From assembly GCA_002394305.1 (NCBI GenBank), contig DGTM01000037.1, forward strand, positions 17,551-57,014: a stretch of 39,464 bases of DNA. The letters run 5' to 3'. Source of the DNA: Prevotellaceae bacterium UBA4336. Its GTDB lineage: Bacteria; Bacteroidota; Bacteroidia; Bacteroidales; Bacteroidaceae. The notes beneath the pieces were generated by a model. The model worked only from the letters and a program-made list of their open reading frames with translations, was not told the DNA's origin and ran no database searches. Of the stretch, positions 31,091 to 39,464 are shown in pieces (position 1 is the stretch's first letter; each line of letters opens with the position of its first letter). Made by a program: the position numbers and the translations under genes.

Positions 31091-33196
31091 TCACCAGATG
31101 TCCTCCGGTGTGACGGGGTTGTCGTAGATTTCCTTCGGACAGTACTCGATGTGGTCCATGTAGAACTCGGCTGTCTCGGTGTCGAGCACGGACTTTATCT
31201 TCAGATAGTAGGTCCTGTCGGGGTCGAGCGTCTGGCGTGTGATGATGCGACGCACGATGTTGCGGTTGACGTTGGCTCGGGCGGTTGTTCCCGGTTGCTT
31301 GAGGATGAGGATGCTTTCCTCGCCCTTCATGAAGCCGCAGTTGCGCATCTGCTTGTCTGCCTCAGCGTCTGCGTCGTCGTCTGTGCCGGTGTCCTCTATC
31401 CAGCCGGTAATGGGGTCTGCTCCTCCCAAAGTGAGATTGACGGGAATACCTGCGGCAGGCATTGCATCGATGCGGTCGCCGAAGTAGAACTGAGCTACGC
31501 CTCGGTCGCTGTTCGTCAGGATGCGATAGCGGACTTCATACGTTCCCCGCTTCGGTACAGGCGGCAATGTGAACACCAGTTCCCAGCGTCCCACGCATTT
31601 CACCTCGTCGCCACAGAGACTGCCGAACTTGAGTCCGTAGGCATTATAGTAGACAAATGTGGAGCCTTCGTTGATGCTCAGGTTGCCGATGTACTTGTAT
31701 TCTGTGTCATCGGGGAAGTGTACCCATTGGTGCGGCGCGTCGGCAAGCGGGACACGGCGAATGTCGTTGTTCATCACTTCGGGGAAGAAGCTCATGCAGT
31801 CCATGCGGATGCGCGAGCGAGCCAGGTTGTTCCGCGTCTCTTCGTTGTAGGAGATGGGGGCATTTATTTCGTAGAGATAGCCGTTGAGGGCTGTTCGTTC
31901 TCCCAGGGTTTCGTCCTCTCGCATGACTCTCGACCCGATGTTTTGCGGGGCACAGACTGTTTCGTGACCTGTTCCGTGCCGCGAGTTATCGGTGATGGGG
32001 AAGCGGTTGAGATAGACGCCATCCGATTCCAGACTCTCATAGATCTTGAGCAGGCGTCGCTTACCCATCGTCACATAGTATTCCATGACGGGAATGGAGA
32101 GCTTTCCCGCAGCTCCGAGATAGTCGTAACCCTTCTCGTTGTAATGGAAGACGAGGCGGTCGGGCGAGAGCTTGAACGGCAGGACATGGTATGTGGTCCA
32201 CTGGTAGAGCAGGTTGTCGGCACTCTTGAAGTCTGTGCTTGCCACAGCTTCCGGATAGTAATTGCCTGCTTGCACCCAGGCTTGGACGTCCTCCGGAGTA
32301 ATCTCTTCTGCCTGTTTGCCGATGGCTTCCTCCCAGAAGGCATCCGATTCGGCAAAGATGGTGAAGCCATACTTCCTGTGCTCTGGGGCATAGGAGTAGC
32401 CGCCTGTCATTGTGGCTAAGCCGTTTGCCGGCGTCTTCTCCTCTATCATGCCTGTCTGGTAGAGGTGTTCGTAGACCTCATCGCGCTGTTTGCCAAGTGT
32501 GTCGAGGAGGCCGCATGCCTCGATGATTCGAGCTGTCACGACGAATCCTTTGGCGTAGCCGTCGAGCTGTTCCTTCAGTATTGTAGCCAGCGTGACCTCG
32601 CGCGGGGCAATGACCTTCTCCATCTGATGCACGACACCATTGATGGCAGGAATGTCTCTGTTGAACTGATTGATGGGATAGATGCGGTTGATGTAGATGC
32701 TGTCAGGGTCTTTCGGGCGATAGATGCTCAGGCGGATGTCGTTCATGTTGGCGCGTCCGAACTCATCATTGTTATTGGTGGGGAAGTTCGCTGTCTCGTA
32801 GATTTCCTCGTCGCCTCCGTCGATGATACTGTTATAGACGATGACGCGGATGATGCTGTCGCGCAGTTTGTCGTTGGGGAAGCTGTCCCATGTCGGTTCT
32901 GTGATGAAGCCAGCATCCACTTGGTCCTGAAGATATTTGGCAATGGCCTCGTTGGTCGGTGCAAAACAAGTGTAGTGTCCGCGGGCGCTCAGCAGTTGGA
33001 AGACCGTACTTTTGCTGCGAGGACTGATGGGGACAAGCTGGAGCAGCCTGACATATTCGGCGTAGTCATCGTGCTTCTGCAGGTAGCTCAGTACCGTTTC
33101 CTCCTTGAATACATAGCGCGCGGAGGTGTCGATTTCTTCTGTGCAACTGCATAGAAGAAGGATGCACAATGCAATAAGAAAGTTGAACTTTTTCAC
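31091..33196 (-). CDS. Fasciclin (FAS1)-domain lipoprotein
   Basis: The start is taken as GTG 33196, giving MKKFNFLIALCILLLCSC with a lipobox cysteine; the ATG at 33271 would lie over the promoter-like region. The 701-residue protein shows a FAS1 domain in the first 200 residues (TVFQLLSARGHYTCFAPTNEAI, VHQMEKVIAP) and a second, more divergent one after it (GFTIFAESDAFWEEAI, ending around LSPDRLVFHY). The C-terminal 300 residues are beta-rich and unassigned. Such lipoproteins are surface or periplasmic and common in Bacteroidota, often near polysaccharide utilisation genes. The function is not known. Confidence 0.82.
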   Translation of the reverse strand: MKKFNFLIALCILLLCSCTEEIDTSARYVFKEETVLSYLQKHDDYAEYVRLLQLVPISPRSKSTVFQLLSARGHYTCFAPTNEAIAKYLQDQVDAGFITEPTWDSFPNDKLRDSIIRVIVYNSIIDGGDEEIYETANFPTNNNDEFGRANMNDIRLSIYRPKDPDSIYINRIYPINQFNRDIPAINGVVHQMEKVIAPREVTLATILKEQLDGYAKGFVVTARIIEACGLLDTLGKQRDEVYEHLYQTGMIEEKTPANGLATMTGGYSYAPEHRKYGFTIFAESDAFWEEAIGKQAEEITPEDVQAWVQAGNYYPEAVASTDFKSADNLLYQWTTYHVLPFKLSPDRLVFHYNEKGYDYLGAAGKLSIPVMEYYVTMGKRRLLKIYESLESDGVYLNRFPITDNSRHGTGHETVCAPQNIGSRVMREDETLGERTALNGYLYEINAPISYNEETRNNLARSRIRMDCMSFFPEVMNNDIRRVPLADAPHQWVHFPDDTEYKYIGNLSINEGSTFVYYNAYGLKFGSLCGDEVKCVGRWELVFTLPPVPKRGTYEVRYRILTNSDRGVAQFYFGDRIDAMPAAGIPVNLTLGGADPITGWIEDTGTDDDADAEADKQMRNCGFMKGEESILILKQPGTTARANVNRNIVRRIITRQTLDPDRTYYLKIKSVLDTETAEFYMDHIEYCPKEIYDNPVTPEDIW

Positions 33197-33292
33197 TGTT
33201 TTCACAACTAAAGTATGGTTTTCACGTTGCAAAGGAACGAAAAAGTACAATAATAAGCAAGAAGAAAGCAAAAAAAGTGCAATAAAAGTTGA

Positions 33293-33784
33293 TTATCGTG
33301 GCATTTCGATGACCTCGAGGTCGCTGAAGCTTCCGGCGTCGATGGTGAAGCGAACGAGGGTGCGAACCGTGTGCCAGCCTTGCAGACCTGCGGCTCCGGG
33401 GTTGATGTGGAGCAGGCCGAGCTTCTTGTCGAACATGACCTTCAGGATGTGGCTGTGCCCCGAGATGAAGAGCCCCGGCGGGCGCTGGTAGATTTGCTGC
33501 CTGATGCGCGGGTCGTAGTTGCCCGGGTAGCCGCCGATGTGCGTCATGAGGATGTCGGCGCCTTCGCAGGTCCAGCGGAGCTTCTCGGTGTAGAGCCGGC
33601 GCAGGTCGCCGCCGTCGCAGTTGCCGAAGACGGCCTTGAGGGGGCGGAACTCCCCGAGCCGCATCGCCACCTCCAGCGAGCCAATGTCGCCCGCGTGCCA
33701 TATCTCGTCGCAAGGCTCGAAGTGGCGCAGGTAGCGGTCGTCCCAGTAGGCGTGGGTGTCGCTAAGCAGTCCGATGCGTTTCAT
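33293..33784 (-). CDS. Metallophosphoesterase (YfcE/MJ0936 type)
   Basis: The 163-residue protein has the calcineurin-like metal motifs: LLSDTHAYW (Asp-x-His), HAGDIGS (Gly-Asp), VFGNCDGG (Gly-Asn-x-Asp/Cys), LMTHIGGY (His) and SGHSHILK (Gly-His-x-His). It probably hydrolyses phosphodiesters. Its start overlaps the 3' end of the MATE gene by 23 bases, which points to translational coupling. Confidence 0.92.
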   Translation of the reverse strand: MKRIGLLSDTHAYWDDRYLRHFEPCDEIWHAGDIGSLEVAMRLGEFRPLKAVFGNCDGGDLRRLYTEKLRWTCEGADILMTHIGGYPGNYDPRIRQQIYQRPPGLFISGHSHILKVMFDKKLGLLHINPGAAGLQGWHTVRTLVRFTIDAGSFSDLEVIEMPR

Positions 33785-35123
33785 TCCTCTTGATTTTCCT
33801 GATCATATAAGCCAGCATCGCGGCAGCTGCCACGAAGCTTATGGTGTCGCTTGCGGGCATAGCCATCCAGACGCCATCCAGTCCCCACCAGCCTGGCAGC
33901 ACAGCAAGCATGGGAATGAGGAAGAGCATCTGGCGAGTGACGCTGAGGAAGATGCTCTTGCCCGCGTGACCGATGCTCTGGAAGAAGTTGCCGATGACCA
34001 TCTGAGCGCCCACCAGCGGGAAGGCTGCCACGACGAAGTGGAAGGCGCGGACGGCTTTCTCGGTCAGCTCGGGACCTGCCCCGAAGATGTGGATCACGGG
34101 AGCCGGGATGAGTTCGCCCGTCAGGAAGGCTGCCACCGTGATGCCTGTCGCCCCGATGATGCCGTAGCGAAGCACCCGGAAGACGCGGTCGTTCTGCCGC
34201 GCGCCCCAGTTGTAGCCGATGATGGGCTGCATGCCCTGCACCAGACCGAACACGATGGTGGCGAACAGAAAGACCACTCTGTTGACGATGCCATAGGCGC
34301 CTATTGCCATGTCGCCGCCGTACTGGAGCAGACGGTTGTTGCAGAAGAGCACGACCAGGCAGGCGCAGCTGTTCATCAGGAACGGGCTGAGACCGATGGC
34401 AAGGCACCTGCGGACGATGTCGGGCCTGAGCCGATAGATGCCGCGGCGCAGGTGGAGCAGTTCCGACGGACGGCTGAAGAGCCTCAGCTGCCAGCAGAAG
34501 GCAATGGCCTGGGCTATGATGGTGGCCCACGCAACACCCTCTATTCCCCATCGGAACACGAAGATGAAGAGCGGGTCGAGCACGCAGTTGACGATGATGG
34601 CGAGGAACGTGCATGCCATTGCCGAGCGCGGATGGCCGGCACTCCGCAGGATGGCGTTCGAACCGAAGTAGAGATGCGTCACCACATTGCCGAGCAGGAT
34701 GATTGTCATGTACTCGCGGGCATAGGGAAGGGTCACGTCGCTTGCCCCGAAGACGTACAGGATGTTGTCCAGGAAAGGCAGGCATGCCAGCGTGAAGAGT
34801 ATGCCGAGCAGGATGTTCAGGCTAATCGTGTTGCCCAGGATGTGCTGAGCCTCCTCGTATTTCCCTTGGCCCAGTCGGACGCTGATTACTGTGCTTGCGC
34901 CCACACCCACCATCGCTCCGAAGGCGGCCGACAGGTTCATGAACGGACTTGCCACAGCCATTCCGCTGATTGCCGCGTCGCCCAAGCCTTGGCCCACAAA
35001 GATGCTGTCCACGATGTTGTACACCGAGGAAGCCACCATGGCGATGATGGCCGGCAGACTGTACTGCCAGAGGAGGCTGCCGATTGGCTTCGTGCCGAGT
35101 TCTGTGGGGACGTGTTGAGTCAT
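33762..35123 (-). CDS. MATE-family efflux transporter
   Basis: The 453-residue protein, started at MTQHVPTELG, has about twelve membrane segments and MATE features: GSLLWQYSLPAIIAMVASS, YNIVDSIFVGQ, GMAVASPFMNL and, in the second half, GMQPIIGYNWGA. It exports cationic compounds or drugs using a sodium or proton gradient. An upstream ATG at 35159 would add 12 residues with little membrane character. Confidence 0.93.
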   Translation of the reverse strand: MTQHVPTELGTKPIGSLLWQYSLPAIIAMVASSVYNIVDSIFVGQGLGDAAISGMAVASPFMNLSAAFGAMVGVGASTVISVRLGQGKYEEAQHILGNTISLNILLGILFTLACLPFLDNILYVFGASDVTLPYAREYMTIILLGNVVTHLYFGSNAILRSAGHPRSAMACTFLAIIVNCVLDPLFIFVFRWGIEGVAWATIIAQAIAFCWQLRLFSRPSELLHLRRGIYRLRPDIVRRCLAIGLSPFLMNSCACLVVLFCNNRLLQYGGDMAIGAYGIVNRVVFLFATIVFGLVQGMQPIIGYNWGARQNDRVFRVLRYGIIGATGITVAAFLTGELIPAPVIHIFGAGPELTEKAVRAFHFVVAAFPLVGAQMVIGNFFQSIGHAGKSIFLSVTRQMLFLIPMLAVLPGWWGLDGVWMAMPASDTISFVAAAAMLAYMIRKIKRNETHRTA

Positions 35124-35189
35124 TTTCTGTGTGACTGTTTGCGATTCACGATTCGTCAAGTCGAGACGTTCTGCTCCCGCTTTGCGGCT

Positions 35190-35198
35190 GCAAAATTA
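35190..35198 (-). promoter_or_regulatory. Promoter -7 element of the MATE operon
   Basis: TAATTTTGC on the minus strand, about 65 bases upstream of the likely start; diverges from the promoter at 35273. Confidence 0.55.
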
Positions 35199-35272
35199 CG
35201 AAAAAAAGTTGATTAAATATGTATAATGTGTAAAATAAGCGTGTTTTGTTGGCAACATTCATGGTTTCTTCG

Positions 35273-35280
35273 TAACTTTG
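35273..35280 (+). promoter_or_regulatory. Promoter -7 element of the MG2-like gene
   Basis: TAACTTTG, 62 bases before ATG 35343. This supports that start over an upstream ATG at 35226. Confidence 0.55.
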
Positions 35281-35342
35281 TGGCGTCGTTCTGTTACAAA
35301 GCGAAGCTTTTGGCATTGTATATACAGGACGGTGTGACAAGA

Positions 35343-38228
35343 ATGAACACGAAAGCTTTTCTCTTCCTTTGCCTGTCGGCCATCCTTGCCCATGCTCAGG
35401 AGTCGGGGCTCGACAAGCTTGCCCAGAGGCAGTCTGCCTTTGGCCGGACCATTCCGCAGGAGAAGGTCTTCGTCCACATGGACAACACCAGCTACCAGCT
35501 TGGCGATACGATATGGTTCTCGGCCTACCTGCGCCGCACCGATACGGGCCGTCCTTCCGACGTGAGCGGCGTGCTCTATGTGGAGCTCTTCGGGCAGGAG
35601 GGGTACATGATAGAGCGCAAACTCATCCGGATGAAAGAGGGGCGCGGCCAGGGATTCTTCGCCCTGAACAGACAAATCCAGTACGCCGGCTTCTACGAAC
35701 TCAGGGCCTACACCCGTTGGCAGCTCAACTGGGGACGCTTCGAGCGCCGGCATACCGAAAAGATAAAAGAGTGGTTCCCGAGCAAACGGCAGGAGTGGGA
35801 GTACTTCCGCGACTATGAGAAGCTCTACAGCCGTGTGTTCCCCGTCTACGACAAACCCGTCGAGCCGGGCGAATACACGCACGACATGACCCTCCGGGCC
35901 ATGCGCCGCCTCTATCCCAATCCGGCTGAGAACCGCCATTTGAAGCTTTCCCTTTATCCCGAGGGCGGCAACCTCGTGGAGGGACTGCCTTGCCGGGTGG
36001 CTTTCGAGGCCTGTCTCGACGACGGAGAGTGGGCGGAAGGCTGGCTCCACTACCAGGGAGATTCGGTTGGGACACAGCATCGCGGCCGCGGACGCTTCGA
36101 GGTCGTTCCGCAGAAAGGGCAGGAGAGGGAAGTCGTCTTCGTGAGCAAAGACGGCACGACCGCCACGGCCCGGTTGCCGAAACCCGAGCCGACGGGCGTC
36201 TCCCTGCGCGTGGAGCAGACCGACAGCGGCTGGGTGGCGCAGATAAGACATACAGCCGACCTGCCCGCCGACAGCCTGGGCGTGAGCCTGATGCACGAGG
36301 GGAAGAGCCTCCCCCTTCCCCTCCGGAGGAGGGGTGAATCGAGCGGCTCTTTCTCCCTCTCCTTTGGAGAGGGTCGGGGAGAGGCTCCTTCTGGCATCTA
36401 CCAGCTGACCGTCTTCGACTCTCAGGGCCGCGTCTTTGCCGACAGACTCTTCTTTAACAGGAATGAAAGAGACTTGACCCCCACCCTCAGCATCGAGGGT
36501 CTGAAGGAGGAATACCAGCCCTTCGAACCAGTCAACCTCAGCGTGAAAGCTTCTGGCGGCCCTTCAAACATATCAATTACGGTCAGAGACGACAGTCACA
36601 GAGACTTCCTCTACGACGACTCCAACATTCTGACCGAGATGCTTCTCTCGAGCGAGATACGCGGCTTCGTTCCCCAACCCGGCTGGTACTTCGAGGCGGA
36701 CGACTCCCTGCACCGTGCCGCCCTCGACCTCCTGATGCTGACGCAAGGCTGGCGACGCTTTGACTGGCGGAACATGGCGGTGGCGGGGACGTGGGACATC
36801 ACGCAGCCTGCCGAACGGACTCCCATCCTGATTGGCAACACCTACAAGAATGTCTTTGCTGAGTTCGTCAAAGGCGAAGGGAAAGACAACGGGCCGGAGG
36901 ATGACGACGACTACCTCTTCAGCGACGACGGAAGGGACCCTCATGAGAGCGGAGGCTATGCGACCCGACCGATGGACCTGCCCGACCTCTTCGGCAAAGG
37001 CAGGAGCAAGTCGCGGGAAGAAAAGGCTTACGACAAAGCCGTCAACGCGAAGAACCAAAAGGAAATGAAAGAACTCAAGGTGCATGCCGAGATTGTTCCG
37101 CTCGATGTGAAAGCCCCCTTCGTCGGCGAAAGCGAGACCTACAGGAAAGGCTTCCGCATTCAGCTGCCTCCCTATTACGGCTCTGCAGTCGTCTTTATCA
37201 GCGTGGCCGACACCACAAAGTGGAAGAAGAAAAAGCCCTACACATGGATACAGGCCGAACCAGACGACCTCGAAACGGACTACATGTACTTGCCTGCAAG
37301 CCGGAAGCTAAGGCGGAAGATATTGGTAGAGCACCCCGATTACCTCGCCCGCATCAGCTGGCCCTACCCAAGGTTCGTGAATCCCTACTCGTTCTATCAG
37401 TGCCATCTTGCGCCCACACCACAGCAAGAAGGGGCGGACGGAGCGTGGATAAAGCATAACGAAGAGACGATGATGAGCGAAGTGACGGTGAAGTCCAAGC
37501 GCCGCGGCCTGAACAAGTTCGACGACACCTGGCCCGTCCTCTCCATCGATGCCGATGAAGCAAACAACATCGCGCAGGATGTGGGCTTGGGCTTCATGAA
37601 GGTCATGACGGCAGACTTCGGCGTTGGCGTGATAGAGAGGAAGGTGGCGGAGGGACAGGAAGAGACCTTCCAGATTCGCGACGGCGTAGGACGAACGCGC
37701 AGAATGCTGCTCAGCATGCGAGGCATCAAGGTTCCTCCCGATTCCCTCTATGCAAGGAAGTACCTCATGTCAACGCTTAACTTCGACATGTCGCCTGGCG
37801 AAGCGATGGAATACAAAGGCAATGGGGTGTGGGACACGTACGTCTTCTACTCCGACTACAGCCCGCGACTGTATGGCAACAGCATGTATTACGGCAGCGG
37901 CGAACCCAAGACGAAGCTCGTCCGCTATCCTTTTACTGACGGTTCCCGCCGCATGACCTACCGCGACCGCCGCTATGTCATCCCCGGCTTTGCCTATCCC
38001 GCCGAGTTCTATTCGCCGGATTACAGCAACACGGAGCTCTCCGCGGCGGGTGCCGCAGCGTCCGACTATCGCCGCACGCTCTACTGGAATCCCGACCTCC
38101 GGCTGGACGCGAACGGCCAGGCCGAGGTGACCTTCTACAACAACTGCCGCACCTCCGTGCTCTCCGTCGATGCCGAGGGACAGACCCCCGACGGCACTCT
38201 GCTTTGGAACAATCAACGCAAACCTTAA
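35343..38228 (+). CDS. Large exported MG2-like protein carrying an in-frame palindromic repeat
   Basis: The 961-residue protein has a signal peptide (LFLCLSAILAHAQ) and an N-terminal macroglobulin MG2-type domain (EKVFVHMDNTSYQLGDTIWF, then GVLYVELF and GFYELRAYTRW). The middle (about residues 515-570) has an Asp/Glu- and Lys-rich linker (PEDDDDYLFSDDGRD). The end is an extended beta-rich segment (RTLYWNPDLRLDANGQAEV). Such proteins of Bacteroidota are TonB-plug or alpha-2-macroglobulin relatives without an outer-membrane barrel. At about residues 321-350 a GC-rich palindromic repeat is translated in frame, adding about 30 residues (SLPLPLRRRGESS and onward). The function is not known. Confidence 0.8.
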   Translation: MNTKAFLFLCLSAILAHAQESGLDKLAQRQSAFGRTIPQEKVFVHMDNTSYQLGDTIWFSAYLRRTDTGRPSDVSGVLYVELFGQEGYMIERKLIRMKEGRGQGFFALNRQIQYAGFYELRAYTRWQLNWGRFERRHTEKIKEWFPSKRQEWEYFRDYEKLYSRVFPVYDKPVEPGEYTHDMTLRAMRRLYPNPAENRHLKLSLYPEGGNLVEGLPCRVAFEACLDDGEWAEGWLHYQGDSVGTQHRGRGRFEVVPQKGQEREVVFVSKDGTTATARLPKPEPTGVSLRVEQTDSGWVAQIRHTADLPADSLGVSLMHEGKSLPLPLRRRGESSGSFSLSFGEGRGEAPSGIYQLTVFDSQGRVFADRLFFNRNERDLTPTLSIEGLKEEYQPFEPVNLSVKASGGPSNISITVRDDSHRDFLYDDSNILTEMLLSSEIRGFVPQPGWYFEADDSLHRAALDLLMLTQGWRRFDWRNMAVAGTWDITQPAERTPILIGNTYKNVFAEFVKGEGKDNGPEDDDDYLFSDDGRDPHESGGYATRPMDLPDLFGKGRSKSREEKAYDKAVNAKNQKEMKELKVHAEIVPLDVKAPFVGESETYRKGFRIQLPPYYGSAVVFISVADTTKWKKKKPYTWIQAEPDDLETDYMYLPASRKLRRKILVEHPDYLARISWPYPRFVNPYSFYQCHLAPTPQQEGADGAWIKHNEETMMSEVTVKSKRRGLNKFDDTWPVLSIDADEANNIAQDVGLGFMKVMTADFGVGVIERKVAEGQEETFQIRDGVGRTRRMLLSMRGIKVPPDSLYARKYLMSTLNFDMSPGEAMEYKGNGVWDTYVFYSDYSPRLYGNSMYYGSGEPKTKLVRYPFTDGSRRMTYRDRRYVIPGFAYPAEFYSPDYSNTELSAAGAAASDYRRTLYWNPDLRLDANGQAEVTFYNNCRTSVLSVDAEGQTPDGTLLWNNQRKP
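36303..36390 (+). repeat. In-frame palindromic repeat inside a coding gene
   Basis: The left arm (36303-36334, AGAGCCTCCCCCTTCCCCTC, then CGGAGGAGGGG) is imperfectly complementary to the right arm (36355-36390), and each arm is itself palindromic around CTCCGGAG or CTCCTTTGGAG. It introduces no stop codon and does not shift the frame. Confidence 0.75.
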
Positions 38229-38238
38229 TCATCCCCAT

Positions 38239-39464
38239 ATGAAATCACTTCTCACCTCGATTGCAGCGCTCGCATGCAGCCTGCTGCCGGCCGGCTCGCA
38301 AACGCCGAATGGCTATCCCATCACGCCCGTTCCCTTCACTTCCGTCAAGGTTGTCCCCGGCACGTTCTGGGGGCAACGCCTGGAGACGAGCCGCAAAGTG
38401 ACCGTTCCCCTTGCTTTCTCGAAGTGCGAGGAGACGGGCCGCTACACGAATTTCTCCAATGCGGCGGAGCATCTGCAAAGCCCTTCGCGCGTCTTCGAAA
38501 TAAAGAAGGGCACCTTCCCCTTCGACGATACCGACCCCTACAAGACCATCGAGGGCGCGAGCTACATCCTGCAAACCTTTCCCGACAAGGCCCTTGCCGC
38601 CTACATCGACTCGGTGCTGGACGTGATTGCATCGGCCCAAGAGCCTGACGGCTACCTCTATACAGCCAGGACGCAGAACCCCGAACACCCCCATGACTGG
38701 GCCGGGCCGAAGCGTTGGAGCGCGGAGGAACAGGGAAGCCACGAGCTGTATAACCTGGGGCACATGGTGGAGGCGGCCATTGCCCACTATCAGGCAACGG
38801 GCAGCCGCAAGTTCCTCGACATTGCCGTCCGCTATGCCGACCTCGTTTGCAAGGAGGTGGGCCCCGGTCCGGGACAGGCACTGGTCGTGCCCGGCCACCA
38901 GATTGCCGAGATGGCTCTGGCGAAGCTTTACCTCGTGACGGGCGAGAGGAAGTACCTCGACGAAGCCAAGTTCTTCCTCGACTACCGCGGCAAGACGACC
39001 ATCAAACACGAGTATTCGCAGGCCCACAAGCCCGTCGTGGAGCAGGACGAAGCCGTGGGGCACGCCGTCCGCGCCGCCTACATGTATGCCGGCATGGCAG
39101 ACGTGGCGGCACTTACGGGCGACCAGGCCTACGTCCGGGCCGTCGATGCCATCTGGAGCAACATCGTCTCCAAGAAGCTCTACATCACGGGCGGCATCGG
39201 AGCCACTGCCAATGGCGAGGCCTTCGCGGGGAACTACGAGCTGCCCAACATGTCGGCCTATTGCGAGACGTGTGCCGCCATAGGTAATGTCTACGTCAAT
39301 CATCGCCTTTTTCTGCTTCACGGCGAGTCGAAGTACTACGACGTCCTGGAGCGGACACTCTACAACGGCCTCCTCAGCGGCGTTTCCCTCGGGGGCAACG
39401 GCTTCTTCTATCCCAATCCCCTCGAGTCGGCGGGTCAGCACAAGCGCCAGCCCTGGTTCGGCTG
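38239..39464 (+). CDS. Glycoside hydrolase family 127 (beta-L-arabinofuranosidase), 3' truncated
   Basis: Ten bases after the preceding gene, MKSLLTSIAALACSLLPAGS begins an exported protein that runs off the window after 408 codons. GH127 features are FWGQRLETSRKVTVP, EGASYILQTFPD, AQEPDGYLYT, HELYNLGHMVEAA, VEQDEAVGHAVRA and YITGGIGATANGEAFAGNYE, then SAYCETCAAIGN. In the characterised HypBA1 enzyme a Glu and several Cys with zinc form the active site; here Glu of GEAF and the second Cys of CETC are 18 residues apart, which fits the first pair. The last Cys residues lie beyond the window. It probably acts on arabinose-containing glycans. Confidence 0.9.
   Translation, partial: MKSLLTSIAALACSLLPAGSQTPNGYPITPVPFTSVKVVPGTFWGQRLETSRKVTVPLAFSKCEETGRYTNFSNAAEHLQSPSRVFEIKKGTFPFDDTDPYKTIEGASYILQTFPDKALAAYIDSVLDVIASAQEPDGYLYTARTQNPEHPHDWAGPKRWSAEEQGSHELYNLGHMVEAAIAHYQATGSRKFLDIAVRYADLVCKEVGPGPGQALVVPGHQIAEMALAKLYLVTGERKYLDEAKFFLDYRGKTTIKHEYSQAHKPVVEQDEAVGHAVRAAYMYAGMADVAALTGDQAYVRAVDAIWSNIVSKKLYITGGIGATANGEAFAGNYELPNMSAYCETCAAIGNVYVNHRLFLLHGESKYYDVLERTLYNGLLSGVSLGGNGFFYPNPLESAGQHKRQPWFG

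Noticed and set aside
35226..35342. N-terminal extension of the MG2-like protein
   Set aside because: It would cover the promoter at 35273, and the signal peptide starts at 35343.

Overview
The window is chromosomal DNA of a Bacteroidota member, most likely Bacteroidales and Prevotellaceae-like. The evidence is the many promoters of the Bacteroidota type (TTTG or TTG, about 19-20 bp, then TAnnTTTGC), GC-rich housekeeping genes, secreted proteins with T9SS-like C-terminal tails, a FISUMP-type surface protein, glycoside hydrolases GH92 and GH127, an M49 peptidase and several ECF sigma factor modules. No tRNA, rRNA or CRISPR array was seen.

Layout. 1-2.5 kb: the 3' end of a secreted protein with an internally repeated domain, a MITE-like insertion, and a TraX-family membrane protein. 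2.5-5.9 kb: an AT-rich, gene-poor island with long inverted repeats, several hairpins, a candidate short transcript, and an Abi_2/AbiD-F HEPN abortive-infection gene between 19-bp direct repeats. 5.9-10.4 kb: a translationally coupled pair of surface proteins. The second ends in what looks like a diversity-generating retroelement (DGR) variable region. It is followed by a large hairpin, the 5' end of a putative DGR accessory gene, and what reads as the last ~45 codons of a reverse transcriptase, which together look like a DGR that lost its template and most of its RT by deletion.

10.4-13.7 kb: class II aldolase and GH92 mannosidase. 13.7-16.2 kb (minus strand): a compact three-gene operon with its own promoter, encoding a TIR/ThsB-like protein, an ABC-type AAA ATPase and a DUF4435 TOPRIM-like protein. 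It resembles the PARIS AriA/AriB pair plus a TIR-like partner and is the best candidate for an undescribed defence system here. 16.2-22.1 kb: GDPD, a stand-alone AraC domain, M49 peptidase, DNA alkylation repair protein, Fur regulator and PurA. 22.1-22.6 kb: a four-helix-bundle (S23/IVP-type) gene enclosed by inverted arrays of 7-bp repeats. The right array encodes the signal peptide of the next gene, a TPR protein.

23.4-31 kb: a nucleotidyltransferase-like protein, a Tat-type sugar isomerase-like protein, and two parallel ECF sigma/membrane protein/exported protein operons, with a third ECF sigma factor and MazG between them. 31-39.5 kb: a fasciclin lipoprotein, a MATE transporter overlapping a phosphoesterase gene, a large MG2-like exported protein carrying an in-frame palindromic repeat, and the 5' part of a GH127 enzyme.

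A theme across the window is inverted-repeat elements of differing sequence but similar build (arms of short tandem units around a hairpin or ORF). They lie between genes and in three places contribute coding sequence or lie close to start or stop codons.
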